64,000 nucleotides of DNA from Odobenus rosmarus divergens (taxonomy: Eukaryota > Chordata > Mammalia > Carnivora > Odobenidae): NCBI RefSeq assembly GCF_000321225.1, contig NW_004450661.1, positions 1,939,901 to 2,003,900 on the forward strand, written 5' to 3'. Made by a program: the position numbers and the translations under genes. This document shows positions 32,160 to 43,091 of the stretch, in pieces (position 1 is the first letter of the stretch; each line of letters opens with the position of its first letter). The notes beneath the pieces were generated by a model. It was not told where the DNA came from. It made no database searches and saw nothing but the letters and a program-made list of their open reading frames with translations.

Positions 32160-33975
32160 CTTTCCTACCACAGGGATTCCGCATGCTTTCCTTCTATAGC
32201 CACACCCACTTCCCTCCTGCACTCCTCCCATCCTCCTTAAGCCCTGGCAACCACTAGTCTGTTCTCCATTTCTATAATTTTGTCATTTCAGGAATGTTAT
32301 ATAAATGGAGTCACAAAGTATATACCCTCTTGGGTTTGGCTTTTTACTCTTTTTGATTTATCCACACATAATCCTCTTCTTTCACTTGTGTAGATCTAAG
32401 TTTCAATGACATTATCCACCTTGCATTTCAGGTCTGCTGGTGAAAACTTCTGGCAATTTTTGTTTCTTTGAAAAAGTTTTTACTTCGTATTTATTTTTGA
32501 AGGATATTTTTACTGTATATAGAGTCCAAGGTGAATAGCTTATTTTGTTGTTGTTTTTGTTTCAACACTTTAAAAATACCATTTCATCTGCTTCTGCTTA
32601 TAAGTGTCTGACAAGAAGTATATTATCTTCATTCCTCCATATGTAATGCATCTTTGTATGCAATATTTTTCTGTACATTCTGAAAATTTTCTCCTTATAA
32701 ATTATTTTCAGTAATTTGATCTGAATCCCATTGGTGTGCTTTTCTTTTGTGTTTATCCTGCTTGGGGATTGTTGAGCTGCTTGGATATGTGATTTTTAAT
32801 AATTTTCACAAAATTTAGAAAGCTTTTAGCTTTGATTCCTTTTATTTTTTTACCCTCCTCCCTTTTTGGGACTCCAATTACATGCATATTATAGCTATTC
32901 TAAAGGCCTGTGTGTTAATTCTTTCTTCTCTGTTATTTTGGGTCTGTTTCTATCAACTGGTCTTTCTCCTAATTATAGGTCATTTTTTTTTTTTCTTTTT
33001 TTGCTTTAATGCATGCCTAGTAATTTCGGATTAGATGCCAGAAATTGTGCCTTTTATGTTATTGAATGTTGGATTCTGTCTTCTTCTTCTTCTTTTTTAA
33101 TGGATTCAAAGCCCACAAGAACTTTTTGCTTATAAGATTTTTAACAGGTAAAAAATGTTTCCAATATTTTTTAAAAGTTCGGAGATTAATATTTCAGAGT
33201 AAACACATTTATACCACATTCAGAAACAAAATATTTTGTCATCATTTAACCCAGAAAAATCTCTTAGCATCCTTTCTTAAAATGATTTCTCCATCACAAA
33301 TATTTTGTTGTCTTCTTTAATAAGGGTTGGACTATGCTCTGTTGGGCAGTTTATTTACTTGCATATCAGCTTGATCCTTTTCTAAGCTTTATTAAAACAT
33401 TATTAAGTAGAGTTTACTCTAGGACTCCTTTAGTTCTATTACTAAGCTGTGACATTTCTGTGGTCTCTTTTGTAATGACCTTGATGTTCATCAAGGATCC
33501 TCCATTCTGGCTGGCTAGAACTCAAATGTCTACGAACTCTGTATTACCTCTAGGAATTATTCACCTTACAGGTGTATCTAGTCGTCCTTTGCCTGCTCAT
33601 GTGGTTTTACCCTATAGTTAGTACTTAGCTATAGATGCAAGAGAACCTCTCTGCAGATCTAAGCATTTTCTACATAGCACATTCCAGCCACCCTGGCCTC
33701 TCCAAATTCCGATTTCTACCTCCTCAGCTCAGCAGTACCACCATGTTCTCCTTGGTTGTCCAGAAAGTGTCCCAGACAGAAAGCTGGGACTTTCATGGAG
33801 CTTACTGCATTTGTTCCCCTTCTTTGAGGGGTCCCAGAACTGCACTTTCTGTAGCCTAGTATCTAGAAGAGCTGTTTCATAGATTTTTGTCTGGTTTTCT
33901 ACCTGTTTACAGAAGGAGAGCAAGTCTAGTCCGAGTTGCTCTTCATATATGAAAGTAGAAGTAACTGACTCCGTG
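32160..33975 (-). mobile_element. Old LINE-1 pieces, antisense (3' UTR then 5' region)
   Basis: 32220-32340 is antisense L1M 3'-UTR text (GGCAACCACTAGTCTGTTCT, TTATATAAATGGAGTCACA). From about 32460 to 33975 the text resembles the antisense 5' region of ancient L1ME/HAL1-like elements (CTTTTTGGGACTCCAATTAC, TGCCAGAAATTGTGCC, ATTGAATGTTGGATTCTG). Comparable text recurs at 43700-45130. Boundaries between separate insertions are approximate. Confidence 0.68.
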
Positions 33976-34073
33976 AAAAGATCCAGTGTTGTCCCTCCTT
34001 CCCCTCATCCCCCCAAAACTGCCTTTGTGTTATTCAATATCCAAGACTTGGTTTAGGTCTGATGGTCTTCTCT

Positions 34074-34299
34074 CTCTCTCTCTCCTTTTTTTATAGATGT
34101 ATATATTTATTTGAAAGAGAGAGAGAGCAAGTGCCCGTGAGGTGGGGCGGGGCAGAGGGAGAAGGGAGAGAGAAACCTCCGCAGACTCTGTACTCAGCAC
34201 AGAGACCGATGCAGGGCTCAATCTCATGACCCTGAGACCAGGACCCAAGCTGAAACCAAGAGTCTGATGCCCAACCAACTGTGCCATCCAGGCGCCTCC
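34074..34299 (-). mobile_element. Can-SINE, antisense, older
   Basis: On the minus strand this begins GAGGCGCCTGGATGGCACAG and ends with ATAAATATATACATCTATAA and CT/A-rich sequence. The perfect 14 bp target duplication TGATGGTCTTCTCT lies at 34060-34073 and 34300-34313. It is inserted into the 3' flank of the antisense L1 region. Confidence 0.94.
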
Positions 34300-34313
34300 T
34301 GATGGTCTTCTCT

Positions 34314-34857
34314 TAACCCAGAACATTGTCGGCTCCCCCACACCAGGTTTGGGATGAAAAAGCACAGGGTGCTCTCCCAGCCAAGATTCTCAGCTCTCTT
34401 TTCCCACTGTGAGCGATGTCACCCAGCTGACCTACCCTACTTTAAATATACTCACATGTCTGCCAGCAGCTGCAACCTCTGTTAGTCAGCTATCTTTTCC
34501 CCAGTGTTCTTAGCCTGGTCCAAGCATCTTCCTAGTCATACCTCATTAGTGGACATGTCAAATCTCAAATCTTAGACGTTTTCTTTCTTAGTATCTCTTG
34601 TCAAGTTGATCATTTCTGACAGAGCAGGATGAGAACTGGTCCAATACAGAGTTACCCTATCTAATAGCACCCTGCTCTTCTGTGGTATTTATACGTTCTT
34701 TCTACTGTAGTTGCCTTTTACTCTGCCTACTCAGGTTACCCACCCTATTCCCCGTATCCAATACACTTCATACTTGTGAGATCATTAGGCTTCAGGGGAC
34801 ACACTCACCTTCACTTCAACTCATCACTCCTCTACACCCATCCTTCCTTAGGATGAA
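34314..34857. other. Possible continuation of old L1 sequence
   Basis: Pyrimidine-rich sequence continuing the character of 33500-34060. I cannot identify a clear end of the L1-like material. Confidence 0.35.
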
Positions 34858-35068
34858 TAACACTGCCTTTGGATTCTGGCACTAGTTCTGCCCCTTATTA
34901 GCTGGGTAGCCCTAGGCAATTTACTTACTTCCTTTGAGGTTGTGTCTATATTCTGGAATAGGGATTATACATTCCGTGTACCTCTTATGGTTATTTTAAG
35001 GATTAAGTAAAATAATCCATGGAAAGTACTGTGCCTGGACCATAATAAAAGCTTAATAAATTTAGCTA
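34858..35068 (+). repeat. MIR SINE
   Basis: GCCTTTGGATTCTGGCACTAG, TATTAGCTGGGTAGCCCTAG, GATTAAGTAAAATAATCCAT and ACTGTGCCTGGACCATAATA in MIR order, nearly full length. Confidence 0.86.
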
Positions 35069-35089
35069 TGATGACAGTGGTGATGATTA

Positions 35090-35580
35090 AAGCTAGCTCT
35101 TCCACACACTCTACCAACCACCCCTCTGCCTGATGATTACCATTATTCCCTAACTACCAATCAAGCAACTTCAATCTCCTTTCATATCTGCTTCTAAATT
35201 TTCCCAGATTTCCCTTATTTTTTTTTAAAAGAGCAGTATGTTCTTTTCTTCCCCCCACCCCAGCTCTTCATTAATGTGGCTTATCAACTCTATAACTCTT
35301 TTACCACCTTATTCTTAACTCTCTTTAATCCAGCTTCTATCCTAAACACTTTAACCTCTCTAAAAATCACCACTGACCACTGACCCACATTAAGTGGTCT
35401 TTTAAAAGTCTTCTTAGTTCTTGGCCTTTCGGTAGCACTTGACAGAGTTGTCCATTCTCTCATTTTTTGGCTACCATAACCATATCCTTTTTCACTTCCC
35501 ACCTGGTGTAGATTGAATCCTGGTCTTATTCCTTCATTCTCCTAAGCAACATTATTATCCAAACACATGCAATGGCCTTA
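35090..35580 (+). mobile_element. LINE-2 fragment
   Basis: Typical L2 text: TAAAAATCACCACTGACCAC, GTGGTCTTTTAAAAGTCTTC, CTTGGCCTTTCGGTAGCACT, TGACAGAGTTGTCCATTCTC. This region corresponds to the part of L2 that encodes reverse-transcriptase C-terminal sequence, here decayed. Confidence 0.75.
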
Positions 35581-35589
35581 GAGTGGGTT

Positions 35590-35765
35590 TAGTGAAATTG
35601 CCTACTCCTTGACTTTGGACTTGACCATGTGACTTTATTTGAAAAATAAGATTTTAGAAAGTATATGAACAAAGGCTTGAAATGTGCTTGCATAGTTGGG
35701 ATTTCCCTCTTGTGTCCCTGCCTTTTACTATGAGAAGAACATGCCACTGGTTCAAGGGCATTAAA
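35590..35765 (+). mobile_element. MLT1-type MaLR LTR fragment
   Basis: GTTTAGTGAAATTGCCTACT, CCTTGACTTTGGACTTGACC, ATGTGACTT, AGGCTTGAAATGTGCTTGCA, CATAGTTGGGATTTCCCTC and GAGAAGAACATGCCACTGG are characteristic of MLT1 LTRs. Confidence 0.72.
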
Positions 35766-35984
35766 AAAAAGAGAGAGAATACAAAAATAATATATAAAAC
35801 GAACAAGGAGAAATTCCTCCAGATAAAGCAGACAATAAATAATCAGAGAGATTTATGATCACAAAAGATTTAAAGCAAAGAATTTAACATATTCAAATAT
35901 ACCCATAACTACAAGAGACACTAGATAGTAGGCAAAAGTTCAGATAAAATATTAGTAACTATAACTCAGGTAAGTGAAATTGAG

Positions 35985-36060
35985 AGCCTCTGATTCATTT
36001 TTTAAAGCTTCCAGGTGATTCTAATGTGTAGCCAGGTTTAAGAGTCACTGGTCTAAACAA
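35985..36060 (-). mobile_element. MER5A-type MITE fragment, antisense
   Basis: AGCTTCCAGGTGATTCTAAT, GTGTAGCCAGGTTTAAGAGT and CACTGG match the antisense end of MER5A. Confidence 0.65.
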
Positions 36061-36064
36061 CTGG

Positions 36065-36480
36065 TGATGGTTTTATTCTCCTGGCTAGGGAGGAGATTAG
36101 GCCTCAGCATGTAATATAATTCTGGCCAATGAGGCACAAAAGAGTCTGTTTGGGGTGAATGTGGAAGCTTCTGGGAAGTTTCTTCACTTTTAAAAGGATT
36201 CAAAGAAAAGAAGTTGTCTTCTACTTCTGCTGTATTCTATTTCTAGTACCTGCATGTGAGCCCTGGGACCCTGGCAGAGGGTAATGCCAACGTGGAAAAT
36301 GACAGAGCAGGAAGATGGCAGAAAACTGAGGCTGCCTTTCAGCCACTGAACTAAATAGTGTTGAAGACGCTCTACATTAGGGCATCTTATAATGTGAGAT
36401 AATAAATTTTCCTATATGTTTATTTAAGCCAATTGGAGTTAGAGATTTCTATTTATAGCTGAAAGCATCCTACCTAATAA
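36065..36480 (+). mobile_element. LTR- or DNA-transposon-like ancient repeat (family uncertain)
   Basis: TTCTGGCCAATGAGGCACAA, GAAGCTTCTGGGAAGTTTCT, GGAAGATGGCAGAAAACTGA, GAGATAATAAATTTTCCTAT and CTGAAAGCATCCTACCTAAT form a pattern common in mammals. I recognise it as a repeat but cannot settle the class. Confidence 0.55.
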
Positions 36481-36484
36481 CCAA

Positions 36485-36965
36485 GTTGGAATTGTGCTAG
36501 AAATGTAAGAATTGATCAATATTTAGAAAACCTAGCAAACATGCCACACTTTCACTCATTTATACTCCAGAAAAACTCTCCCAAAGGTCCTATGGAAACA
36601 TGAACAAGATTATTCAGCATAGCATTGTTTGTGGTACCAAGCCATGGGAGATAACCTAAGTCCATCACCAGGGGATAAGTAAAATGTAGTTTTATATAAC
36701 ATTGCTTTCTGTGCAGAATCACATCAGTGATTTCTATCATATTACTAAAAAAATTAGTGAATTTCTATATATTTACATATAGCAGCATAAATATAATGCC
36801 AAGGACCACAGAGTTGAATGAGACAAAAAGAAACCATGATATTTATAGCACAATATTTTTATGCAAATTAAACACACATACATATACCTCTACATACACA
36901 TAAGACCTCACTGTATATTTCTCAATCTACACATATCTCTAAATATACAAATAGAAGTCAAAATA
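36485..36965 (+). mobile_element. Old LINE-1 3' region (L1M type), diverged
   Basis: CATAGCATTGTTTGTGGTAC, TAACCTAAGTCCATCACCAG, GGGGATAAGTAAAATGTAG and CATGATATTTATAGCACAAT follow the order of the ORF2 3' part and 3' UTR of ancient L1s. Highly diverged. Confidence 0.58.
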
Positions 36966-36979
36966 GTGAGTTAAAGGGA

Positions 36980-37140
36980 AATAATAATAATAATAATAAA
37001 GAGGACCTTGATAGACCAAGGCTGTGAGTGTTCCATACTCAGGACTATGAGCAACTCAATTCCCTACACTTGAGACATGGGGAAGGAGGAAAGGAGGAGG
37101 AACAAGGGAAGAAGAAAGGAATAAAGGAAGGAAGGGGACA
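36980..37140 (+). repeat. (AAT)n followed by purine-rich low-complexity tract
   Basis: (AAT)n at about 36981-37001. Then 37079-37140 is almost pure A/G (GGAAGGAGGAAAGGAGGAGG and similar). Confidence 0.85.
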
Positions 37141-37381
37141 GACACCTGTCAATGTAACTCACCACCCTAACAGACTGAAATAAAATATATATTCTTTTCA
37201 AGAGATACTGATGAATATTAATAAAACGGACTCTCAATTACCTTTAAGAAGCCAAGATTAGAGAAGCACTGGTTTAACCTGTAAAGAGCATCTATCAGAA
37301 ACCAAGCGTCATCATTAATTCTCAGTGGTGAAACTGTGAAAGCTTTCCCTTTTAAAGTCAAGAACAAAGAAAACAAGCCTA

Positions 37382-37540
37382 CTGTACATGTGGGGAGAAG
37401 AGCAATGAAGAGATTTCTGTTTTTCCCATAGTCCCTGTTACCCCTGGCCATTTCACTGTAGTTTCAGGGAACATATCATGGTCCATCCGCATTGATGGAG
37501 GAGTGAAGAGTTGAATCCTAGGGAAATGAGCAGAAACACT
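37382..37540 (+). repeat. Inverted duplication, arm A (159 bp)
   Basis: This aligns without gaps to the reverse complement of 38730-38888. By reading there are two mismatches in 159 bases: GGTCCATCC versus GGTTCATCC, and GAGTTGAATCC versus GAATTGAATCC. Arm A starts CTGTACATGTGGGG and ends GCAGAAACACT. Bases outside the arms do not match. The arm is not a repeat family I recognise. About 98.7 percent identity is far above that of surrounding old repeats. Confidence 0.97.
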
Positions 37541-37754
37541 ACGACTACTGACTGTTACGCTGAATGCCCTAAAAATTCACTAAGAACAAAGAGTGATAAT
37601 GATTAAAAAATAAGGGTTAAAACTGTAGGTGTAGGTTATGTATTTATCTATGTAGAAAATACAAAAGAATGATCAAGAGAAAACTATTAGAACTGATAGG
37701 AGAGTTCAGGAAGGTTGCTGGATATAAAATCTGTGTGCAAAAATCAATACGGGA

Positions 37755-37868
37755 TTAAGAGTACACTTATCGTGGATAAATAATATATGGAAGTGCTGAG
37801 TCACTGTATTGTACACCTGAAATTAAAATTAATTAACACTGCATGTTAACTAAATTGGAATTAAAAAT
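37755..37868 (+). mobile_element. LINE-1 3' tip, nested
   Basis: ATGGAAGTGCTGAGTCACTG, TATTGTACACCTGAAATTAA, CATGTTAACTAAATTGGAAT and TTAAAAAT: the same old carnivore L1 3' end as at 10252 and 40637. The left boundary is approximate. Confidence 0.82.
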
Positions 37869-37875
37869 TTATTCT

Positions 37876-38090
37876 AGGGGCGCCTGGGTGGCTCAGTTGT
37901 TAAGCGTCTGCCTTCAGCTCAGGTCATGATCCCAGGGTTCTGGGATCGAGCCCCGCATCAGGCTCCCTGCTCCGCGGGAAGCCTGCTTCTCCCTCTCCCA
38001 CCCCCCCTGCTTGTGTTCCCTCTCTCGCTGTGTCTCTCTCTGTCAAATAAATAAATAAAATCTTAAAAAAAATAAAATAAAATAATAAAT
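37876..38090 (+). mobile_element. Can-SINE
   Basis: A full-length young copy starting GGGGCGCCTGGGTGGCTCAG, with a CT-rich middle (CTTGTGTTCCCTCTCTCGCT) and the tail AAATAAATAAATAAAATCTT. The target duplication AAAAATTTATTC lies at 37863-37874 and 38091-38102. Confidence 0.96.
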
Positions 38091-38554
38091 AAAAATTTAT
38101 TCCAGAAGCAATAATCAATTAGAAACCTTTATTTAAAAAAAAAAAGAGGGAGAGAGACCATTCACGATAGAAACAAACAGTAGCAAACATGTAGGAATAA
38201 ACTGAACAAAAATGTGCAGAACATTAATGGAGAAAATTACCCAACCTATATCATAAGAAATGTTTTAAATGCTTGAATAAATGGAGAAATAAATCATTAA
38301 ATATGATAAGACTCAACATTATTAAAATGTTAATTCTTCTTAAAACGGCTATAAAGGTGATTCCAAGCAAACTCCCAAGAGTTTTTGGAGCACTTTAACT
38401 GATTCTAAAATTTTAGTGCAAAAATAACAGTATGTGAAGAAGTAAGATAATTTTTTAAAAGAAGAGGAAAGAAGAAAACTGACCTACCGGTTAAAATGTA
38501 TTAAACGTCTATATTAAAGTAGAAGTCGACACAGTGGTGGGGATTGGTAGATCA

Positions 38555-38700
38555 GGTTAAAGAACGCTGGAAACATCTCTGTTTGGCATCTCAAACTTAA
38601 CAAGTCAAAAACTGAACCCCTCATCAATCTCCCCCCTCCCTGCCCCCATCCTCAACCTATTCTTCCTCCATTTTCCCCTTTCAGTTGACAGACACTCCCA
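38555..38700 (+). mobile_element. LINE-2 fragment
   Basis: TTGGCATCTCAAACTTAACA, GTCAAAAACTGAACCCCTCA and TCTTCCTCCATTTTCCCCTT: L2 3'-half text. Confidence 0.72.
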
Positions 38701-38729
38701 GGAATCTGGTTGTTTAACACAGGAGGAAA

Positions 38730-38888
38730 AGTGTTTCTGCTCATTTCCCTAGGATTCAATTCTTCACTCCTCCATCAATGCGGATGAACCATGATATGTT
38801 CCCTGAAACTACAGTGAAATGGCCAGGGGTAACAGGGACTATGGGAAAAACAGAAATCTCTTCATTGCTCTTCTCCCCACATGTACAG
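38730..38888 (-). repeat. Inverted duplication, arm B (159 bp)
   Basis: Reverse-complement partner of 37382-37540. The spacer is 1,189 bp (37541-38729). Both arms are exactly 159 bp. Homology stops abruptly at both ends, with different flanks. Arm B abuts an L2 fragment on its left, and unassigned sequence follows on its right. Confidence 0.97.
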
Positions 38889-40039
38889 AGGTCCCCTGAG
38901 GCTCCTCCATCTCTGTGGAGCTTTTGGTTTTATGGGCTTCTCTCAAGAGCCATAAAAATGCAGCAGCATTTAATACCCACAAATTAAAGAGGGTAACCAG
39001 GGCAATCCTATGCTTTCAAGGAGCACTAAAGCAACAAGGAGTACAAAGTACCCAGTTCTATATGGGACTGTGAAGGACATCTAGTTTTCTCATGGAATCC
39101 CTTGGTGTCCTAGTGTCACTTAGCACCATTATACCCCTCTAAGTCCACAGCCAAATGCAGGCATAATTTGCTCTGCCTCCAGCGAGTCACAGTAAAAATC
39201 AACTCAAAATGGATTAAGTTCATCAGCTTGCCCTCTCCACCCCTCCATCCCCAGCATTTAACCTTAGCTCTCAGCCTGAGTTAACCAGCTCCCAGGTAAT
39301 CTGGTGATTTTTCTTTCTTGGGGAAAATCTAAGTCAACTCAGGGTGTGGCTTTCCCCCTGAATTAAAAAAAAAAGGCACCACCACCACCACCACCACCAC
39401 CCAGCCTGATTTTCACAGGTCACCAGTCAGGATAAATGACTTGCTTGCAGAGAGTGCCATTTGCTATTGGAGGGAGAAAGCTGCTTCTAGAAGTTTAGAA
39501 GCATCCCTAATTAAGGTATACTGATCTAGTCATTTGTGTGGAGAAGAGGGGAGCAGGAGTAGGGGCAAGGGGGTGCAAAAGATGGGGCTGCAGAGTCTGA
39601 AGCAGGACACTGAGTGCAGCCTCGTGGGGAGTCTCACTGGAGCATAAGTCAGCCAGGAAAAGTGGCTCTGAGGTGCAGCTCCCAGGTAGGAAGGAATGAA
39701 CCTGCAACCTGAGCAGCTGGGTAGGCCGCAGAAGTCTTTAGTTAGCAGGGCACATGATGCCCCATTTCCCACACCTGCATCAGGGCCCACCAGCCCCATC
39801 AGCAATAGTACTGAAAACTCCCCCAAAGTTCATCCACTACCGCCCAAAAGTTCCTCCCTAAATCTGCCCCTATTTTCTCACTGCATGATTCCAAACATAT
39901 TCTTCAATCCCTCTGTTCTGCAAAAGCTAAACAACTTCTATGTGTGTATTGCTGTATTACCTTCTGGGGAAAATATAAAAGATACCTAGAGCTTGGGTAC
40001 TCATAGCTCCCACCCCTGGGACTAGTTACTCCTTAATTA
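38889..40039. other. No recognised feature apart from a (CAC)n tract
   Basis: A (CAC)n microsatellite of about nine units lies at 39376-39402. Otherwise this is unique-looking sequence. Overlapping open frames around 39507-39989 on both strands have no domains. Confidence 0.45.
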
Positions 40040-40178
40040 ATTTTCTGTTTCCTCCACTAGGCCAAAGCTCCAAAATGGCAGGGACCTTGTCTATCTTACT
40101 CATCACTGTATTCCCAACAAGAGGCTTATCCGGAGCACAAGCGGTACCAAATGAATGAATGAATGAATGATCCCTTTC
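40040..40178 (+). mobile_element. LINE-2 3' end
   Basis: TCCAAAATGGCAGGGACCTT, GTCTATCTTACTCATCACTG, TATTCCCAACA and a terminal (AATG)n run are the L2 3' terminus. Confidence 0.78.
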
Positions 40179-40636
40179 CTCCTGTCATTGACAATATAAG
40201 CCAAACATACAAATGCACAGAAATGAATCAAATGAATAAATAATGAAATCACTTAATTATCTTCCTGATTATAAATCTGGCATATGAATTCAATACCGAA
40301 CTAAACAATTTCTATGTGTTGGCCATCTTTGGATTTTACAAAGCTTACAGCTAAAAGAACCCCTTTAAATATTGTTTTTAAAAAACGGTGCCTAACAGAG
40401 CTAGTTTTCACAGCCATGTGTAGTCACAGGAGCACACATCAAGCAGGTAAGTAATATTTCTAGAAAATAGTGATTCTCATGTGGGTATAAGAGAAAGAAG
40501 TTAAATTCCAATCAAGGGAGGAGAAATCAGGACAGATTCAGAGAAAGTTAGCTCCTGAAGGAATCACCTTACCCCACCACCCACAAACACTTCTGACCTC
40601 ATTCCCTAGATCTCAAGATCAAAAACAGCCCTCAAG
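40179..40636. other. No recognised feature
   Basis: Unassigned AT-rich sequence before the L1 tip insertion. Confidence 0.4.
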
Positions 40637-40774
40637 GAGTGCACCTGTCACAATGAGCACCGGGTGATGTATGGAAATGTTGAACCACTGCGTTGTACAC
40701 CTGAAATTAATATAACATGATGTTAACTAGCCAGAATTAAACTAAAAACTTAAAAAGGCAAAAGAAAAAAAAAA
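40637..40774 (+). mobile_element. LINE-1 3' tip with target duplication
   Basis: GAGTGCACCTGTCACAATGA, GCACCGGGTGATGTATGG, GCGTTGTACACCTGAAATTA, TGATGTTAACTAGCCAGAAT and an A-rich tail. The 10 bp direct repeat AGCCCTCAAG lies at 40627-40636 and 40774-40783. Confidence 0.9.
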
Positions 40775-40783
40775 GCCCTCAAG

Positions 40784-41769
40784 AATCTCAAGTGCTCAGA
40801 CCCATGCCTGCAGATGCTGAACAGGCTCAAATGGCAAACTGACCCCCCTGTTATTCCAAAGCACGGAACATTCAAGAATAGAAGAGGGACTTGCCGGCTC
40901 CCATGGTATGAATCAGAGAAGTTTTGAGTGTAATTGTGAGCAATCGCGAGAAGGAAGAAAATACAAACATAAGAAGGATGAGGAGTAGGAGGGGAAAAAT
41001 CATTCCTATTTCAGGCTGAACATGCTTGCTAGAAGGCTGCTGAGGTGTTTCCCTTTGTTTGGAAAGAAGAAATCAATGCTTGCCTCTAAACTCCATTCTT
41101 ATGAGAAGCCACACCAGGCAGAATCTCTAAACCTTCTCAGCCCTGAAAAGAAAAAACATCACCACATTATCACTCTGCAAAATGGAGTCATTAATACCCC
41201 GTAAAACATAGAAACTGTGAAAAAAGTCTGTGAAGCTCAGAGCCACCAGCATTTAGCAGGAATGCATTTCGGAAGAATAAGTAATAAGCTCCAGTAGCAA
41301 TGGTGGGGTTAAAATGAATAAATCCTGCCCTAAAAAACTGAAGTCGCCTAATTTTCTTCCTAAAGTACAAATCTAATAGACCAGGAACAAGCGCTTAAGT
41401 ATGAAGCTAGTGAGAGGAAACGTTTAGAAAAACCTTCAATGGGAGGTCTTTTCAGAGAAATGAATGTAAATGAATTCAGACAGAGGCGGTAAGCTCCCCG
41501 ACTTAGAGAAGTGAATCCGTGCTCCTGAAGACAAAGGGTGCCATCTGGGATTTGCTTCCAATAGAGAAAAGCTCTTCCTTCCTGGCCAGTGTGTGTGAGG
41601 CACCTCATCGTCCTGCCTCAGGCATGTTGGCACCGGATCTCTGGAGGGAACACACCAGATCCCAGAGCAAAGGAATTTCTCTACAACCCAGTGCCAGCAC
41701 TGGAGTACCACAAAGCACACATCCTACAAATGTTTGACCTTCCTCATGGACAAGGCACAATGGGCTTCA
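40784..41769. other. No recognised feature
   Basis: Open frames around 41360-41846 overlap on both strands, and none shows a domain. No repeat was recognised. Confidence 0.45.
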
Positions 41770-41890
41770 TGTCCTGTGCTGGATGGCACTGGGATTCTAG
41801 AATCCGAAGCTACATTCTAATCCCAAGTCCACCACTTACCAGCTAGCTGTGCTACCTTGAACAAGCTGCTTCGTCTCTTCTCATCCCAGC
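41770..41890 (+). repeat. MIR SINE fragment
   Basis: TGTGCTGGATGGCACTGGGA, TTCTAATCCCAAGTCCACCA, CTTACCAGCTAGCTGTGCTA and CCTTGAACAAGCTGCTTC: the first half of a MIR. Confidence 0.78.
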
Positions 41891-41929
41891 CAGCCTGACT
41901 TCAAGGGCACACAGGTTATATTGCATATT

Positions 41930-42140
41930 GGGCACCTGGGTGGCTCAGTCAGTAAAGCGTCTGCCTTCAGCTCAGGTCATGATCCCAGGATCCTGGGATC
42001 GAGTCTGGCATCGGGCTCCCTGTTCCATGGAGAGCCTGGTTCTCTCTCTCCCTCTGCCTGCCACTCCCCCTGCTTGTGCTCTCTCTCACTTTCTCTCTCT
42101 CTCTCTGTCAAATAAATAAATAAATAAAATCTTTTAAAAA
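41930..42140 (+). mobile_element. Can-SINE
   Basis: A full-length copy from GGGCACCTGGGTGGCTCAGT through a long CT microsatellite to AAATAAATAAATAAATAAAA-TCTTTTAAAAAA. The flanking TTATATTGCATATTG and ATTGTATTACATACTG are an imperfect target duplication. Confidence 0.95.
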
Positions 42141-42915
42141 ATTGTATTACATACTGTGTAGTGTTGTTTAGAGCATTAAAGAAGGTCATGCGAAAGCCTT
42201 TGTAATATATACATACATATATAGAAAAGAGCTATACAAATCACAGGCTTACGATATTCTGTCTTGGGCAGCCCAGTTTCATCAATTCCAAGCAAGTTCA
42301 GTAGAGGCTGGTCTATTGAGGAAAGAGAAACAGTCAGAACCTAGTACAAGGTCTGGAATGCAAGAGGTTCAATAGAAATGTATGGCACTGACAAATGGTT
42401 GCCAAACGAGGGTCATCAAAGGGTTAAACATGGGATAGTTAAACCAAGGGCCTGGGTTAGACATGGTCTGATGGAGCCTCCTCTTCCCAGCCCAAGCTCT
42501 GGACAGTGATTCATCAGCCTCTTCAGCTCTGCAGCCCCTAGCAGCTCTAAGCCATGCCCTGGAAGCCCATGTCAGATCAAGGGGGAGGGAGGGACAGAAA
42601 AAGAACTAAGAGCAACAAAGAGAGGGCAGAGGAATTGTTGCACCCACGGACACTGGCATGCACAGAGCCCGGGCCATTACCCTTTGAAAAGGAAAGAACC
42701 CTCAATAAGCCTCACTCTATCTAACTCCCGGCAAGGACCGTGCATGGCCATCCTCAGCTCCAACAGCAAGTCCAATGATATGGTATCTACACCAAAGGCA
42801 GACTCCTTCTCAAAAGCTGCCTGAGAGGGCTTCTCTTCCCCACATGAACAATTAGCACCTGCAGAGCATCTGAGGGTTTACAAAGCACTCCTGCATCTCT
42901 TACCTTGTGAGCCTT
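42141..42915. other. No recognised feature
   Basis: Unassigned sequence with no coding or repeat signal I can name. Confidence 0.45.
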
Positions 42916-43091
42916 GAGAGGAAGGGAGTGGGGGGATGGGTTAACCTGGTGATGGGTATTAAGGAGGGCATGTATTGAATGGAGCACTAGGTGTTATACA
43001 CAAACAATGAATCATGGAACGTTACATCAAAAACTAGTGATGTAATGTATGTGATTAACATAACATAATAAAATAAAATTAAAAAAAAAAA
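42916..43091 (+). mobile_element. LINE-1 3' end, short
   Basis: GATGGGTTAACCTGGTGATG, GGTATTAAGGAGGGCATGTA, TTGAATGGAGCACTAGGTGT and TGTATGTGATTAACATAACA with poly-A: the last ~170 bp of the carnivore L1. Confidence 0.92.

Larger units (their letters stand above)
37650..38545 (+). mobile_element. Old LINE-1 ORF2 fragment with nested insertions
   Basis: Decayed ORF2 reverse-transcriptase-domain text on the plus strand: CTATTAGAACTGATAGGAGA, AGGAAGGTTGCTGGATATAA, CAAAAATCAATA, resuming after the nested elements with CCATTCACGATAGAAACAA, GTAGGAATAAACTGAACAAA, GACTCAACATTATTAAAATG, CTAAAATTTTAGTGCAAAAA, ACACAGTGGTGGGG. It is split by an L1 3' tip (37755-37868) and a Can-SINE (37876-38090). It lies wholly inside the spacer of the inverted duplication. 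Confidence 0.8.

Noticed and set aside
35590..36480. One continuous LTR from 35590 to 36480
   Set aside because: A MER5A end and unassigned sequence separate the MLT1-like piece from the later repeat, so they are listed separately.
4524..42189. Recurring peptide resembling FFKDFIYLF…RERE on several strands as a gene family
   Set aside because: It is the translation of the SINE tail (AAGATTTTATTTATTTA) and CT-rich body in one frame.
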